From: Streptomyces sp. NBC_00223
GTDB lineage: Bacteria > Actinomycetota > Actinomycetes > Streptomycetales > Streptomycetaceae
Direction: 5' to 3'
Assembly (NCBI RefSeq): GCF_036199905.1
Contig: NZ_CP108109.1
Span: 2,294,001-2,358,000, forward strand
Length of the DNA stretch: 64,000 nt
Below, piece after piece: positions 42,755 to 51,396 of the stretch. Positions within the stretch are counted from its first letter, which is position 1. Each line of letters starts with the position of its first letter. Below the pieces are notes generated by a model. It was given only the letters and a program-made list of their open reading frames with translations, did no database searches and was not told the DNA's origin. The position numbers and the translations under genes are program-made.

Positions 42755-43378
42755 TCACAGATCCCAGGAACGGGGGCGGTTCTGGGCCTCCCATTCGGGG
42801 CGGAGCAGGGACAGCACCGCCACGTCGTGCCGGCGGCCCCGGTGCAGACAGGCCGACCGGCGGACCCCCTCCCGTACGAAGCCGGACTTCGCCAGCACCC
42901 CGAGCGCGGCCTCGTTGGCGCAGTGCGTGACCGCCTCCAGCCGGTGCATGGGCAGCTCGCCGAAGGCCAGGTCGGTCAGCGCGTCGAGCGCGTCCGTGCC
43001 GAGGCCCTGCCCCCGGTGACCCGGGTCGAGCATCATGTGGATCTCCGCCGTACCTTCCACGATGTCCTGCTCGACCAGGGCGACATGGCCGACGGGGGTG
43101 CCGTCCGGCAGCAGGATGAGGAAGTCGTCACGGTCACCGTCGTCGCGGTCCACCTCCAGGCGCGCGCGCAGCGCCGACAGGGAGCGCGGCCAGAAATCTA
43201 TCTCGAACGCGGCCACGGGATCGAAGCGCCAGCGCTGGATCAGCTCGGCGTCGTCGGCGTCGAGCGGCGTGAAGGCGACCTTCCGGCCCCGCCAGCAGAT
43301 CTCCCGGTCCTCCCCGGCCGGATTCCCGGTGTCCTCGTAGCTCTCGGGGTCCGCCGTGTCGGGCGCGTTCTCGGTCAC
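42755..43378 (-). CDS. RimJ/RimL-type GNAT acetyltransferase
   Basis: A 207-residue acetyltransferase of the RimJ/L class (Acetyltransf_3). It has VEGTAEIHMMLDPGHRGQG with the acetyl-CoA-binding H-RGQG loop near 135-142 and the HRLEAVTHCANEAALGVLAKSGF pattern with RREGVRRSACLHRGRR at the end. Such enzymes acetylate N-terminal amines of proteins or small amines. The first 40 residues are acidic and disordered. The GTG at 43378 lacks a clear ribosome site. The gene converges with the small His-rich peptide gene. Confidence 0.87.
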   Translation of the reverse strand: MTENAPDTADPESYEDTGNPAGEDREICWRGRKVAFTPLDADDAELIQRWRFDPVAAFEIDFWPRSLSALRARLEVDRDDGDRDDFLILLPDGTPVGHVALVEQDIVEGTAEIHMMLDPGHRGQGLGTDALDALTDLAFGELPMHRLEAVTHCANEAALGVLAKSGFVREGVRRSACLHRGRRHDVAVLSLLRPEWEAQNRPRSWDL

Positions 43379-43525
43379 GCGCGGATGCTACGGGCCACCG
43401 CAGGCCGCAGCCACCGGATTTCGCCCCCGCGCACGGCGACCGCGCGCTCGCGCCGCCGGTGCGGCGCCTGGTGCGTGCGGGGCTTCGGGCGCGCGGACGT
43501 ACGGACGTACGAACTCGGCTCCGGC

Positions 43526-43999
43526 TTACTCGGTGGCCAGGATCGCCGCGATACGGTCCAGCTCCGCCAGGTCCGCGGCGGACAGCCGGGTCAGGGCGGG
43601 CGGGGGCGTACCGAGGATCGCCTCCGCGCGGGCGGCGGCCGCCCGGCCCTCCGACGTGGCCCGGACGATCTTGCCGCGGCGGTCCGTCGGGTCCGGGTGG
43701 CGTTCCACCAGGCCGCGCTTGGCGAGGTCGTCCACGACCAGCGTGAGGTACGGCCGGTCGGAGGAGAGCCGGTCGGCGAGTTCGCTGAGCCGGGCGGGGG
43801 CGGTGACGATCCGGCGCAGCGCCTTGACCCGGAAGAAGCTCATGCCGAGCGCGTCGGCGGTCTCCTTGCGGCGCTCGTTGCGCTCCAGCACCAGCGTCCG
43901 CATGTTCCGCCAGACCCGCTCGGCGGTCTCGGCCCTCTCGTCCTGGTGGGACGCGGACGCGGTCGCGTCGGCCGTGGTGGTCCCAGGAGTGGTCGTCAT
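43526..43999 (-). CDS. MarR-family regulator coupled to an MFS pump
   Basis: A 157-residue MarR-type regulator. The dimerisation helices and winged helix are visible: LGMSFFRVKALRRIVTAPAR, LSELADRLSSDRPYLTLVVD, DLAKRGLVERHPDPTDRRGK (the wing with the conserved DxR) and IVRATSEGRAAAARAEAIL. The ATG overlaps the stop of the upstream MFS gene (ATGA), so it is translated with the pump. It is likely to repress the pump through the palindrome at 45436-45466 and to release DNA on binding a drug-like ligand. Confidence 0.9.
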   Translation of the reverse strand: MTTTPGTTTADATASASHQDERAETAERVWRNMRTLVLERNERRKETADALGMSFFRVKALRRIVTAPARLSELADRLSSDRPYLTLVVDDLAKRGLVERHPDPTDRRGKIVRATSEGRAAAARAEAILGTPPPALTRLSAADLAELDRIAAILATE

Positions 44000-45417
44000 G
44001 ACGCTTTCACCGCAATCAGGGTCTCGTCCGCCTCGGGTTCCCGCAGGCCGGCGGCCGTACGCTCCGCGGTGCCGCGGGCCCAGCGGCCGCTGGTGAGCGT
44101 ACCCACAACCAGCACGCAGGCGCCGCAGCCCGCGATGATCCACCAGGCGGTCAGGTGCAGTCCCGCGGCGAGCGTGGCACCCACCACCGCGACGCCCAGC
44201 GACTGCCCGATCTGCCGGCTGGTCGAGGCGACCGCGGCGGCCACCCCGGCCTGGGCGCGCGGCATCCCGGAGAGCGCCGTGTTGGTGATCGGCGCGTTGA
44301 CCAGGCCGAAGCCGACCCCGAAGAGGACGTACGAGGTGAACAGCAGCACGTTCGAGGACTGGGCGTCGAGCGCCGCGAAGAGCACCCCGCTCACGGTCAT
44401 CGCGGAGCCCGCCAGGACCAGCGAGATCCGCGGCCCCCGGGAGGCGACCAGCCGCCCCGAGATCGGCGCGCAGATCAGGCACGTCAGGGCCATCGGCAGC
44501 ATGTACAGACCCGCGTCGAGGGCGGACAGACCGCGCTGGTCCTGAAGGTAGAGGGTGTTGAGGAAGAGGAAGCCGCCCATCGCGGCGAAGCCGCTCACCC
44601 CGATGGCCGTGGCCCCGCTGAAGGGCGCGCTGCGGAAGAACCGTACGTCGATCAGCGGGTCGATCCGCCGCTTCTCGTACACCGCCAGGGATGTAACCGC
44701 CAGCGCCGCGACGGCGAAGCAGCCGATGATCAGCGGGGAGTCCCAGCCCGCGTGCGAGCCCTCGATGATGCCGTAGGTCAGCGGGCCGAGCAGCGCGATG
44801 ACCAGCACCTGGCCGACCGGGTCGATCCGCCGGGCCCGGGCCGCCCGCGACTCGGGGACGTAGCGGGCGGTCAGCGCGAGCGCGGCCAGCCCGATCGGCA
44901 GGTTGATCCAGAAGATCGACCGCCAGCCGACCGACTGCACCAGCGTTCCGCCGACGATCGGGCCCGCCGCCATGCTGATGCCGACGACGCCGCCCCACAC
45001 CCCGATCGCCTTCGCCCGCTCCCGCGCGTCGGAGAACGTGTTGGTGATGATCGACATCGCCACCGGGTTGAGCATCGAGCCACCGACCGCCTGCACCATC
45101 CGGAAGGCGATCAGCCAGCCGAGGCCGGGCGCGAGGCTGCACAGCAGCGACCCGGTGGTGAAGAGCACCAGCCCGGTCTGGAAGACCCGTTTGCGCCCGA
45201 TCCGGTCGGCGGTGGACCCGGAGAGCAGCAGCAGCGAGGCGATGACCAGCAGATAGGCGTCGATCGTCCACTGGAGTCCGGAGATCGAGGAGTGGAAGTC
45301 CCTCTGCATGGACGGCAGGGCGACGTTCAGGATCGTGTTGTCCAGGCTGACGATCAGCAGACTCATGCAGCAGATCGCCAGGACGAGCATGCGCCGCCGG
45401 TACGTCGGCTCGGGCAT
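43996..45417 (-). CDS. MFS multidrug transporter, DHA2 (EmrB/QacA) type
   Basis: 473 residues with 14 predicted membrane helices. The DHA2 signature LDNTILNVALPSMQRDF follows helix 1, and the loop 2-3 motif GSTADRIGRKRVF is intact. Motif C-like glycines occur in AGPIVGGTLV. The protein expels cationic or lipophilic drugs by proton antiport. The ATG at 45417 has GGGAG at nine bases; about 130 upstream in-frame codons form Pro/Gly-rich sequence encoded by the G-rich repeat and are not real. It is coupled to the MarR gene downstream. Confidence 0.92.
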   Translation of the reverse strand: MPEPTYRRRMLVLAICCMSLLIVSLDNTILNVALPSMQRDFHSSISGLQWTIDAYLLVIASLLLLSGSTADRIGRKRVFQTGLVLFTTGSLLCSLAPGLGWLIAFRMVQAVGGSMLNPVAMSIITNTFSDARERAKAIGVWGGVVGISMAAGPIVGGTLVQSVGWRSIFWINLPIGLAALALTARYVPESRAARARRIDPVGQVLVIALLGPLTYGIIEGSHAGWDSPLIIGCFAVAALAVTSLAVYEKRRIDPLIDVRFFRSAPFSGATAIGVSGFAAMGGFLFLNTLYLQDQRGLSALDAGLYMLPMALTCLICAPISGRLVASRGPRISLVLAGSAMTVSGVLFAALDAQSSNVLLFTSYVLFGVGFGLVNAPITNTALSGMPRAQAGVAAAVASTSRQIGQSLGVAVVGATLAAGLHLTAWWIIAGCGACVLVVGTLTSGRWARGTAERTAAGLREPEADETLIAVKAS

Positions 45418-45435
45418 CTCAGTGGACTCCCATGA

Positions 45436-45466
45436 TTGTATTCGTCTAATGATTACTACCGTACAA
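45436..45466. promoter_or_regulatory. Nested palindrome upstream of the MFS/MarR operon
   Basis: TTGTA (45436-45440) and TACAA (45462-45466) enclose TAATGATTA (45447-45455), and both are centred on 45451. It overlaps the likely promoter (TTGTAC with AATACA 18 bases on, minus strand) and lies 19 bp before the MFS start. AT-rich nested palindromes of this kind suit a MarR dimer. Confidence 0.6.
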
Positions 45467-45537
45467 CCATTTTCCGTGGCCCACTCACGGGATGCGGGTC
45501 CGGAGGGGAGCCGGGTGTTGTTACGGGGAGCCGGCGC

Positions 45538-45651
45538 GGGTCCGGCGGCGGGTCCGGCGGGGGGGTCCGGGGCAGGTCCGGGGCAGGTCCGGCGCCGGTC
45601 CGGCGGGGGATCCGGCGCGGGTCCGGGGGCGGGTCCGGGGGCGGGTCCGGC
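45538..45651. repeat. G-rich GGTCCGG tandem array
   Basis: About nine to ten units around GGTCCGG, spaced 10-15 bp, with runs of 4-7 G on the plus strand. Related units begin at 45494. It lies upstream of the MFS promoter and has no coding potential. The plus strand could form G-quadruplexes. Confidence 0.6.
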
Positions 45652-45868
45652 CTCGCGGTACTCATGGTGTGCGTCCGGATCCGGCTGGAGTCGGCCCGGG
45701 ATCGGCCCGGGATCGGCGGCGCAGCCGCCTTTCCGGCAGCCCCCGGGGGCAGGACTTGGTCGCTCGTCCAGGACAGCGGCCCTCGGTGCGCAGCTCGCGG
45801 AGCCGCACACCAAGGGCCCGCCGGGCCTGCCGGGCCTGCCGGAAGTCGGTGCTCACATGAATGAAAAG

Positions 45869-45907
45869 GCCGGGGACGGCGCCTCCGCACGAAGCGCCGT
45901 CCCCGGC
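45869..45907 (-). terminator. Rho-independent terminator of ppdK
   Basis: A perfect 14-bp stem, GCCGGGGACGGCGC / GCGCCGTCCCCGGC with an 11-base loop, is followed on the minus strand by CCTTTTCATT. It lies about 90 bp beyond the ppdK stop and is the clearest classical terminator in the window. Confidence 0.82.
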
Positions 45908-45998
45908 GGGGTGGGCCGGGTCCCGGGGGCGGGCGGTGAGGGTAGGCCCCAGGGCAAAGGCCTCCGCCGACGGGTCCGGGTCCGGCCCGGTCAGGTGG

Positions 45999-48725
45999 TC
46001 ATCGGGTGCCCGCCTCCGCGGACTTCGCCGCCGCGCGCCCCGCTTCGAGCCGGGCCACCGGGATGCGGAACGGCGAGCAGGAGACGTAGTCCAGGCCCAC
46101 CTCGTGGAAGAAGTGGACGGACTCCGGGTCGCCGCCGTGCTCCCCGCAGACCCCGAGCTTGAGGCCGGGGCGCGTGGCCCGCCCGGACTCGGCCGCCGAC
46201 CGTACGAGCGCGCCCACGCCGTCCCGGTCGATCGTCTCGAACGGGGAGACCCCGAAGATGCCCTTCTCCAGGTAGGCCGTGAAGAAGGACGCCTCCACGT
46301 CGTCGCGCGAGAAGCCCCACACCATCTGGGTCAGGTCGTTCGTACCGAAGGAGAAGAACTCGGCCGCCTCCGCGATCTGACCGGCCGTCAGCGCGGCCCG
46401 CGGCAGCTCGATCATCGTGCCGATGGACAGGTTGAGCCGCGTACCGGTGGCCGCCTCGACCTCGGCGATCACCCGGTCGGCCTCCTCGCGTACGATCTCC
46501 AGCTCCTGCACGGTGCCGACCAGCGGGATCATCACCTCCGGCCGGGGGTCGCCCTTGACCGACCTGCGGTGGGCCGCGGCCTCCGCGATGGCCCGCACCT
46601 GCATGGCGAACAGCCCCGGGACGACCAGCCCGAGCCGCACCCCGCGCAGCCCCAGCATGGGGTTCTGCTCGTGCAGCCGGTGCACGGCCTGGAGCAGCCG
46701 CAGATCGTTCTCGTTGGCGTCCTTGCGGGACTCCGCGAGCGCGACCCGGACCGACAACTCGGTGATGTCCGGCAGGAATTCGTGCAGCGGCGGGTCCAGC
46801 AGCCGTACGGTGACCGGCAGTCCGTCCATCGCCTCGAACAGCTCGATGAAGTCGGCCTTCTGCAAGGGGAGCAGAGCGCCCAGCGCCTCTTCGCGCTCGG
46901 CGTCCGTGTCGGCGAGGATCAGTCGCTCGACCAACTCCCGCCGCTCGCCCAGGAACATGTGCTCGGTCCGGCACAGCCCGATGCCCTGCGCCCCGAACCG
47001 CCGGGCCCGCGAGGCGTCTTCGGCGTTGTCGGCGTTGGCCCGCACCCGCAGCCGGCGCCTGCGGTCCGCGTACGCCATGATCCGGTGCACGGCCCGCACG
47101 AGTTCGTCGGCCTCCTCGGCGCCCGCGTGCATCCTGCCCTCGAAGTACTCGACCACCGGGGACGGCACGACCGGCACCTCGCCGAGGTACACCTTGCCGG
47201 TGGAGCCGTCGATCGAGATGAGGTCGCCCTCCTCTATCACCACTCCCCCGGGAGCGGTCAGCCGTCGCCGCTTGGTGTCGACCTCCAGCTCCTCGGCGCC
47301 GCACACACAGGTCTTGCCCATGCCCCGGGCGACGACCGCCGCGTGCGAGGTCTTGCCGCCGCGGGAGGTGAGGATGCCCTGGGCGGCGATCATGCCGTCG
47401 AGGTCGTCGGGGTTGGTCTCGCGGCGGATGAGGATGACCCGCTCGCCCGAGCGCGACCACTTCACCGCCGTGTACGAGTCGAAGACCGCCTTGCCGACCG
47501 CCGCGCCCGGCGAGGCCGCGATGCCCCAGCCGATCCGCCGCACCCCGGCGCTGTCGGCCACGGACTCCTCGAAGCGGGGGAACATCAGCTGCGCGAGCTG
47601 GGCCCCGTTCACCCGCCGCAGCGCCTCGGCCTCGTCGATCAGCCCCTGGTCGACGAGTTGGGTGGCGATCCGGAAGGCGGCGGCCGCCGTCCGCTTGCCG
47701 ACCCGGGTCTGGAGCATCCACAAGTGCCCGCGCTCGATGGTGAATTCGATGTCGCACAGGTCCCGGTAGTGCGTCTCCAGCGTCTCCATGATCGTCAACA
47801 GCTGGTCGTACGACGTCCGGTCGACGGCTTCGAGGTCGGCGAGCGGCACGGTGTTGCGGATGCCGGCCACCACGTCCTCGCCCTGCGCGTTCTGCAAGTA
47901 GTCGCCGTAGACGCCCTGGTGGCCGCTGGCCGGGTCACGGGTGAAGGCGACCCCGGTGCCGGAGTCCGGGCCGAGGTTGCCGAAGACCATCGAGCAGACG
48001 TTGACGGCGGTGCCGAGGTCGCCGGGGATACGTTCCTGGCGGCGGTAGAGCCTGGCCCGGTCGGTGTTCCAGGAGTCGAAGACCGCGCGGACGGCGAGGT
48101 CCATCTGCTCGCGCGGCTCCTGCGGGAAGTCCCGCCCGGCCTCCTTGGCGACGATCGCCTTGAAGTCGTCCACGAGCTGCCGCAGGTCGGCCGCGTCCAG
48201 GCCGAGGTCACTGTCGGCCCCCTTGGCCCGCTTGGCCTCCTCCAGCGCCTCCTCGAACAGCTCGCCGTCCACGCCCAGCACCGTCTTGCCGAACATCTGC
48301 ACAAGGCGGCGGTACGAGTCCCAGGCGAACCGCTCGTTGCCCGCCTGCTGGGCGAGTCCGACCACGGAGGCGTCGGACAGACCGATGTTGAGAACGGTGT
48401 CCATCATCCCGGGCATGGAGAACTTCGCGCCCGAACGCACCGACACCAGCAGGGGGTTGTCCGGCTGGCCGAGCTTCTTGCCCATCCGCTGCTCCAGCGC
48501 GTCGAGGTGCGCACTCACCTCGTCGCGCAGCGCGGAGGGCTCCGCTCCGGACTCCAGATAGACCCTGCACGCCTCGGTGGTGATGGTGAAGCCGGGAGGG
48601 ACCGGCAGTCCGAGGTTGGTCATCTCGGCGAGATTCGCACCTTTCCCGCCGAGCAGGTCCTTGAGGTCCTTGTTGCCCTCAGTGAAGTCGTAGACGAACT
48701 TCTGCTTCTTCTGTCGTGCCGACAC
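45999..48725 (-). CDS. ppdK: Pyruvate, phosphate dikinase
   Basis: A 908-residue PPDK converting pyruvate, ATP and phosphate to phosphoenolpyruvate, AMP and pyrophosphate, or the reverse. The N-terminal nucleotide-binding domain starts KFVYDFTEGNKDLKDLLGGK. The swivelling phospho-His domain has RGGKTSHAAVVARGMGKTC, with the catalytic His near 462. The C-terminal PEP/pyruvate barrel has LTQMVWGFSRDDVE and GVCGEHGGDPESV with the catalytic Cys. Length is normal. The GTG start at 48725 follows GAGGAG at ten bases; upstream in-frame codons are not family-like. The 540-bp leader region contains hairpins and a palindrome, so expression may be regulated at the RNA or DNA level. Confidence 0.95.
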   Translation of the reverse strand: MSARQKKQKFVYDFTEGNKDLKDLLGGKGANLAEMTNLGLPVPPGFTITTEACRVYLESGAEPSALRDEVSAHLDALEQRMGKKLGQPDNPLLVSVRSGAKFSMPGMMDTVLNIGLSDASVVGLAQQAGNERFAWDSYRRLVQMFGKTVLGVDGELFEEALEEAKRAKGADSDLGLDAADLRQLVDDFKAIVAKEAGRDFPQEPREQMDLAVRAVFDSWNTDRARLYRRQERIPGDLGTAVNVCSMVFGNLGPDSGTGVAFTRDPASGHQGVYGDYLQNAQGEDVVAGIRNTVPLADLEAVDRTSYDQLLTIMETLETHYRDLCDIEFTIERGHLWMLQTRVGKRTAAAAFRIATQLVDQGLIDEAEALRRVNGAQLAQLMFPRFEESVADSAGVRRIGWGIAASPGAAVGKAVFDSYTAVKWSRSGERVILIRRETNPDDLDGMIAAQGILTSRGGKTSHAAVVARGMGKTCVCGAEELEVDTKRRRLTAPGGVVIEEGDLISIDGSTGKVYLGEVPVVPSPVVEYFEGRMHAGAEEADELVRAVHRIMAYADRRRRLRVRANADNAEDASRARRFGAQGIGLCRTEHMFLGERRELVERLILADTDAEREEALGALLPLQKADFIELFEAMDGLPVTVRLLDPPLHEFLPDITELSVRVALAESRKDANENDLRLLQAVHRLHEQNPMLGLRGVRLGLVVPGLFAMQVRAIAEAAAHRRSVKGDPRPEVMIPLVGTVQELEIVREEADRVIAEVEAATGTRLNLSIGTMIELPRAALTAGQIAEAAEFFSFGTNDLTQMVWGFSRDDVEASFFTAYLEKGIFGVSPFETIDRDGVGALVRSAAESGRATRPGLKLGVCGEHGGDPESVHFFHEVGLDYVSCSPFRIPVARLEAGRAAAKSAEAGTR

Positions 48726-48829
48726 GGGTCTTCGACTCCTCGCGTCCGGGATGCCCTGACGGCGGGGAGCGTACCCATCTCGAAGGCATCCCAGTACGTC
48801 CATCAGCACGACACACGGGTGTAACCGCC

Positions 48830-48864
48830 CGTCTGCCGACAGATCCAATGTCGGCGGACAGACG
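48830..48864. promoter_or_regulatory. Bulged hairpin in the ppdK leader region
   Basis: CGTCTG/CAGACG and CCGACA/TGTCGG make a 12-bp stem with a 4-base bulge and a 7-base loop, about 105-140 bp upstream of ppdK. It may be a leader-RNA structure or a protein site. Confidence 0.4.
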
Positions 48865-48978
48865 CGGGAGGTTCGGTACTCGTTCACGAGTCGAAGGGAC
48901 GGCTTCGCTGAGCGAGCCGCAGGATCGGTTCTGTGTACGGTGAGTGAGGGTTGATGTGATTGCCTGGAGGCGGTGGGG

Positions 48979-48993
48979 TGGCACTGAGTGCCA
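48979..48993. promoter_or_regulatory. Perfect palindrome TGGCACTGAGTGCCA
   Basis: A 7-bp perfect inverted repeat around one base, about 255 bp upstream of ppdK and 270 bp after the dus stop. The GCACTnAGTGC core suits a dimeric repressor. A GCGCTC-gttt-GAGCGC hairpin lies at 49023-49038. Confidence 0.5.
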
Positions 48994-49120
48994 TTCATTC
49001 GAGAGGTGCAGTGCTCTTTTGTGCGCTCGTTTGAGCGCGAGGGTTATCAAGCGTGGCGCGAATCACGCGGCACGCTGATGTGCTGTCTCATCCTCCGAAC
49101 GTACGCGGTCTACGCTCCGC

Positions 49121-49251
49121 TAGGGGTGCGAGGAACTGCGCGATCGGCCACGACGCGGCCGCGGGTCGTCACCGACTCAAAGGGGCTGTTGCTGCCGTGT
49201 CCGGACCACCGGGCCGGTGGCAGGTTGCCCGCGCAGTTCCTCGCGCCCCTA
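49121..49251. repeat. Dispersed inverted repeat (GAGGAACTGCGCG element)
   Basis: Arms of 22 bp at 49121-49142 and 49230-49251 match at 21 positions; their core reads GAGGAACTGCGCG and, inverted, CGCGCAGTTCCTC with GCGCCCCTA. It lies directly after the dus stop. This is the widespread Streptomyces intergenic repeat type and may serve as the dus 3' end. Confidence 0.75.
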
Positions 49252-49263
49252 ACGGGGCCGCTT

Positions 49264-50436
49264 TCAGCCGCCGGACGTGGCGGACTCCGCGTCCTCGCTC
49301 AGCGCAGCGCAGGCGTAGGGGTCGTCGAGCCACCCGTCCGGCAGGACAACCCGCTTGCCCGCCGCCGTCCGCCCCCGCGGCCCGTCGGCGTGCGCGGGCC
49401 ACGGCTGGGCGTGGTCCAGCCGTGCCAGGTGCTCGTCCATCTCGGCCAGCGACGAGGACGTCGCCAGGGCGCGGCGCAGCTCGGAGCCGACGGAGAAGCC
49501 CTTGGTGTACCAGGGCACGTGCTTACGGAAGTCGATCACTCCGCGGGCCTCGTCGCCGAGCCACTGGCCGAGCAGTTCGGCGTGCCGCCGCATCACGACC
49601 GCGACCTGCCCGAAGTCCGGGGTGGCGGGGGCCGGCCCGCCGGGTTCGAAGGCCGCCACCAGATCGCCGAAGAGCCAGGGCCGACCCAGGCAGCCGCGCC
49701 CGACCACCACACCGTCGCACCCGGTCTCGCGCATCATCCGGGCCGCGTCCTCGGCGCACCAGATGTCGCCGTTGCCGAGCACCGGGATCTCGGGCACATG
49801 CTCCTTGAGGCGGGCGATGGCGTCCCAGTCGGCGGTGCCGCCGTAGTGCTGGGCGGCGGTACGGCCGTGCAGCGCGACCGCCGTCACCCCCTCCTCGACC
49901 GCGATCCGGCCCGCGTCGAGGTACGTCAGATGGTCGTCGTCGATGCCCTTGCGCATCTTGATGGTGACCGGCAGGTCGCCCGCGTTGCCGACCGCCTCGC
50001 GCAGGATCGCCCGCAGCAGGTTGCGCTTGAAGGGCAGCGCGGAGCCGCCGCCCTTGCGGGTCACCTTGGGCACCGGGCAGCCGAAGTTGAGGTCGATGTG
50101 GTCGGCCAGGTCCTCGTCCACGATCATCCGTACGGCCTTGCCGACGATCACCGGGTCGACGCCGTAGAGCTGGATCGAGCGCGGGGTCTCGGTGGCGTCG
50201 AAGTGGATGAGCTGCATGGTCTTCTCGTTGCGCTCGACCAGCGCGCGGGTGGTGATCATCTCGCTGACGAACAGGCCCTTGCCGCCGGAGAACTCCCGGC
50301 AGAGCGTGCGGAAGGGCGCGTTGGTGATGCCGGCCATCGGGGCGAGCACGACCGGCGGGTGCACGGTGTGCGGGCCGATGCGCAGCGCGCTGGTTCCGGG
50401 CCGGGTCAAGGTGGCGTCAGCGGTCATGCCGTCCAT
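49264..50436 (-). CDS. dus: tRNA-dihydrouridine synthase
   Basis: A 390-residue FMN-dependent dihydrouridine synthase that reduces uridines in the tRNA D-loop. The barrel starts PPVVLAPMAGITNAPFRTLC. The catalytic Cys is in DLNFGCPVPKVTRKGGGSAL, followed by VTIKMRKGID and VTAVALHGRTAAQHYGG. The phosphate-binding IPVLGNGDIWCAEDA and VVVGRGCLGRPWLF complete the fold, and the helical C-terminal tRNA domain is present. The start may be the ATG at 50436 or the one three codons later at 50427; neither has a ribosome site. Its neighbour ppdK is on the same strand but well separated. Confidence 0.95.
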   Translation of the reverse strand: MDGMTADATLTRPGTSALRIGPHTVHPPVVLAPMAGITNAPFRTLCREFSGGKGLFVSEMITTRALVERNEKTMQLIHFDATETPRSIQLYGVDPVIVGKAVRMIVDEDLADHIDLNFGCPVPKVTRKGGGSALPFKRNLLRAILREAVGNAGDLPVTIKMRKGIDDDHLTYLDAGRIAVEEGVTAVALHGRTAAQHYGGTADWDAIARLKEHVPEIPVLGNGDIWCAEDAARMMRETGCDGVVVGRGCLGRPWLFGDLVAAFEPGGPAPATPDFGQVAVVMRRHAELLGQWLGDEARGVIDFRKHVPWYTKGFSVGSELRRALATSSSLAEMDEHLARLDHAQPWPAHADGPRGRTAAGKRVVLPDGWLDDPYACAALSEDAESATSGG

Positions 50437-50563
50437 TGTCCCGTACGGCGGAGGGTCGGTCCGTGTCCGTACGGGACGGGCTTCCGGTCCGGCCCGCCGT
50501 GCGGGTCCCGTACGGCGGGTCCGGCTCCCGTATCCGGACCCGGGCAGGACGGGAACGGGGGTG

Positions 50564-51169
50564 TCAGTCGGCGCAGGTCCAGGAGAAGGTCGCGTCCACG
50601 GCGGGACGCGGTGCCGGCTCGCTCCGGATCTCCAGCTTCTTGAACGTGGCTGTCCCGGAGGCGTCCGCGTTGACGGTCACCGAGGCGGTCGTCCCGTCGG
50701 TCGAGTCCATGTCGAACTGCTTGTCGTCGATCACCATGCCGAATCCGGCCTCGGCGGTGACCTGGTCGGTGGAGTACGTGCCGGGTCCGGTGTACCCGGT
50801 GAGGATGACGTCGTTCATCATCACCCTGGGGGTGCTCAGCAGGAGTCCGGTGGTGGGGATCACCAGTTCGAGGCCGCTGGAGCCCGACTCGCCCTTGACC
50901 CAGTCGGCGCACGTGCCGTGCGGGCCGCCGCCGGTGGCGGTGCCGTCGGCCGTGGCCGCCCCGGAGATCTTGATCCGGTAGCAGAAGGTGACGCCGATGG
51001 TCCCCTTGCAGGCCCCGGAGTCCTTGGCCCCCGTCTTCGCTCCTGTCTGCGCGCTGCCGGTGGATTTGACGGCCGGGTCGGACCCCGGGCCGGACCCCGA
51101 ACCGGACGAGCAGCCGGCGGCCAGCCCGACCACCGCGCATACGGCCAGTGCCTTGACGATCTTCATCAT
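50564..51169 (-). CDS. Putative secreted lipoprotein
   Basis: 201 residues. A lipoprotein signal (KIVKALAVCAVVGLAAGC, lipidated Cys about residue 20) is followed by a Ser/Gly linker and a beta-rich domain with four further Cys that could form two disulfides (SGACKGTIGVTFCY, GTCADW and the C-terminal SWTCAD). I do not recognise the family; small Streptomyces lipoproteins of this plan are common and uncharacterised. Two adjacent ATG codons (51169 and 51166) follow AGGGGGA; the second has the better spacing. It is divergent from the LAL regulator. Confidence 0.72.
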   Translation of the reverse strand: MMKIVKALAVCAVVGLAAGCSSGSGSGPGSDPAVKSTGSAQTGAKTGAKDSGACKGTIGVTFCYRIKISGAATADGTATGGGPHGTCADWVKGESGSSGLELVIPTTGLLLSTPRVMMNDVILTGYTGPGTYSTDQVTAEAGFGMVIDDKQFDMDSTDGTTASVTVNADASGTATFKKLEIRSEPAPRPAVDATFSWTCAD

Positions 51170-51396
51170 TCCCCCTGAATGCCAGCGGCCGGTCGGTGCG
51201 GGTGCACTGCCGCTGCTCGTGCTGTGACCCTGCGGAGCGTAGAAGCGGGGCCGCGTGAAAAACCGAGTAGTCGTTACCTGCTTTTCGGTAAGGGCCTGCG
51301 GATACCGCACAGGGGAATTCGCGCGGACAGGCGGCGTGGGGAGCCCCAGCGACAGGGTGGGCGGAGGTGTCCGCGAAGCCTCTAAGCTCCGTCGCC

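Noticed and set aside
45861..48824. A 987-codon plus-strand open frame opposite ppdK
   Set aside because: ppdK is complete and motif-bearing on the minus strand; the plus-strand frame has no domain character.
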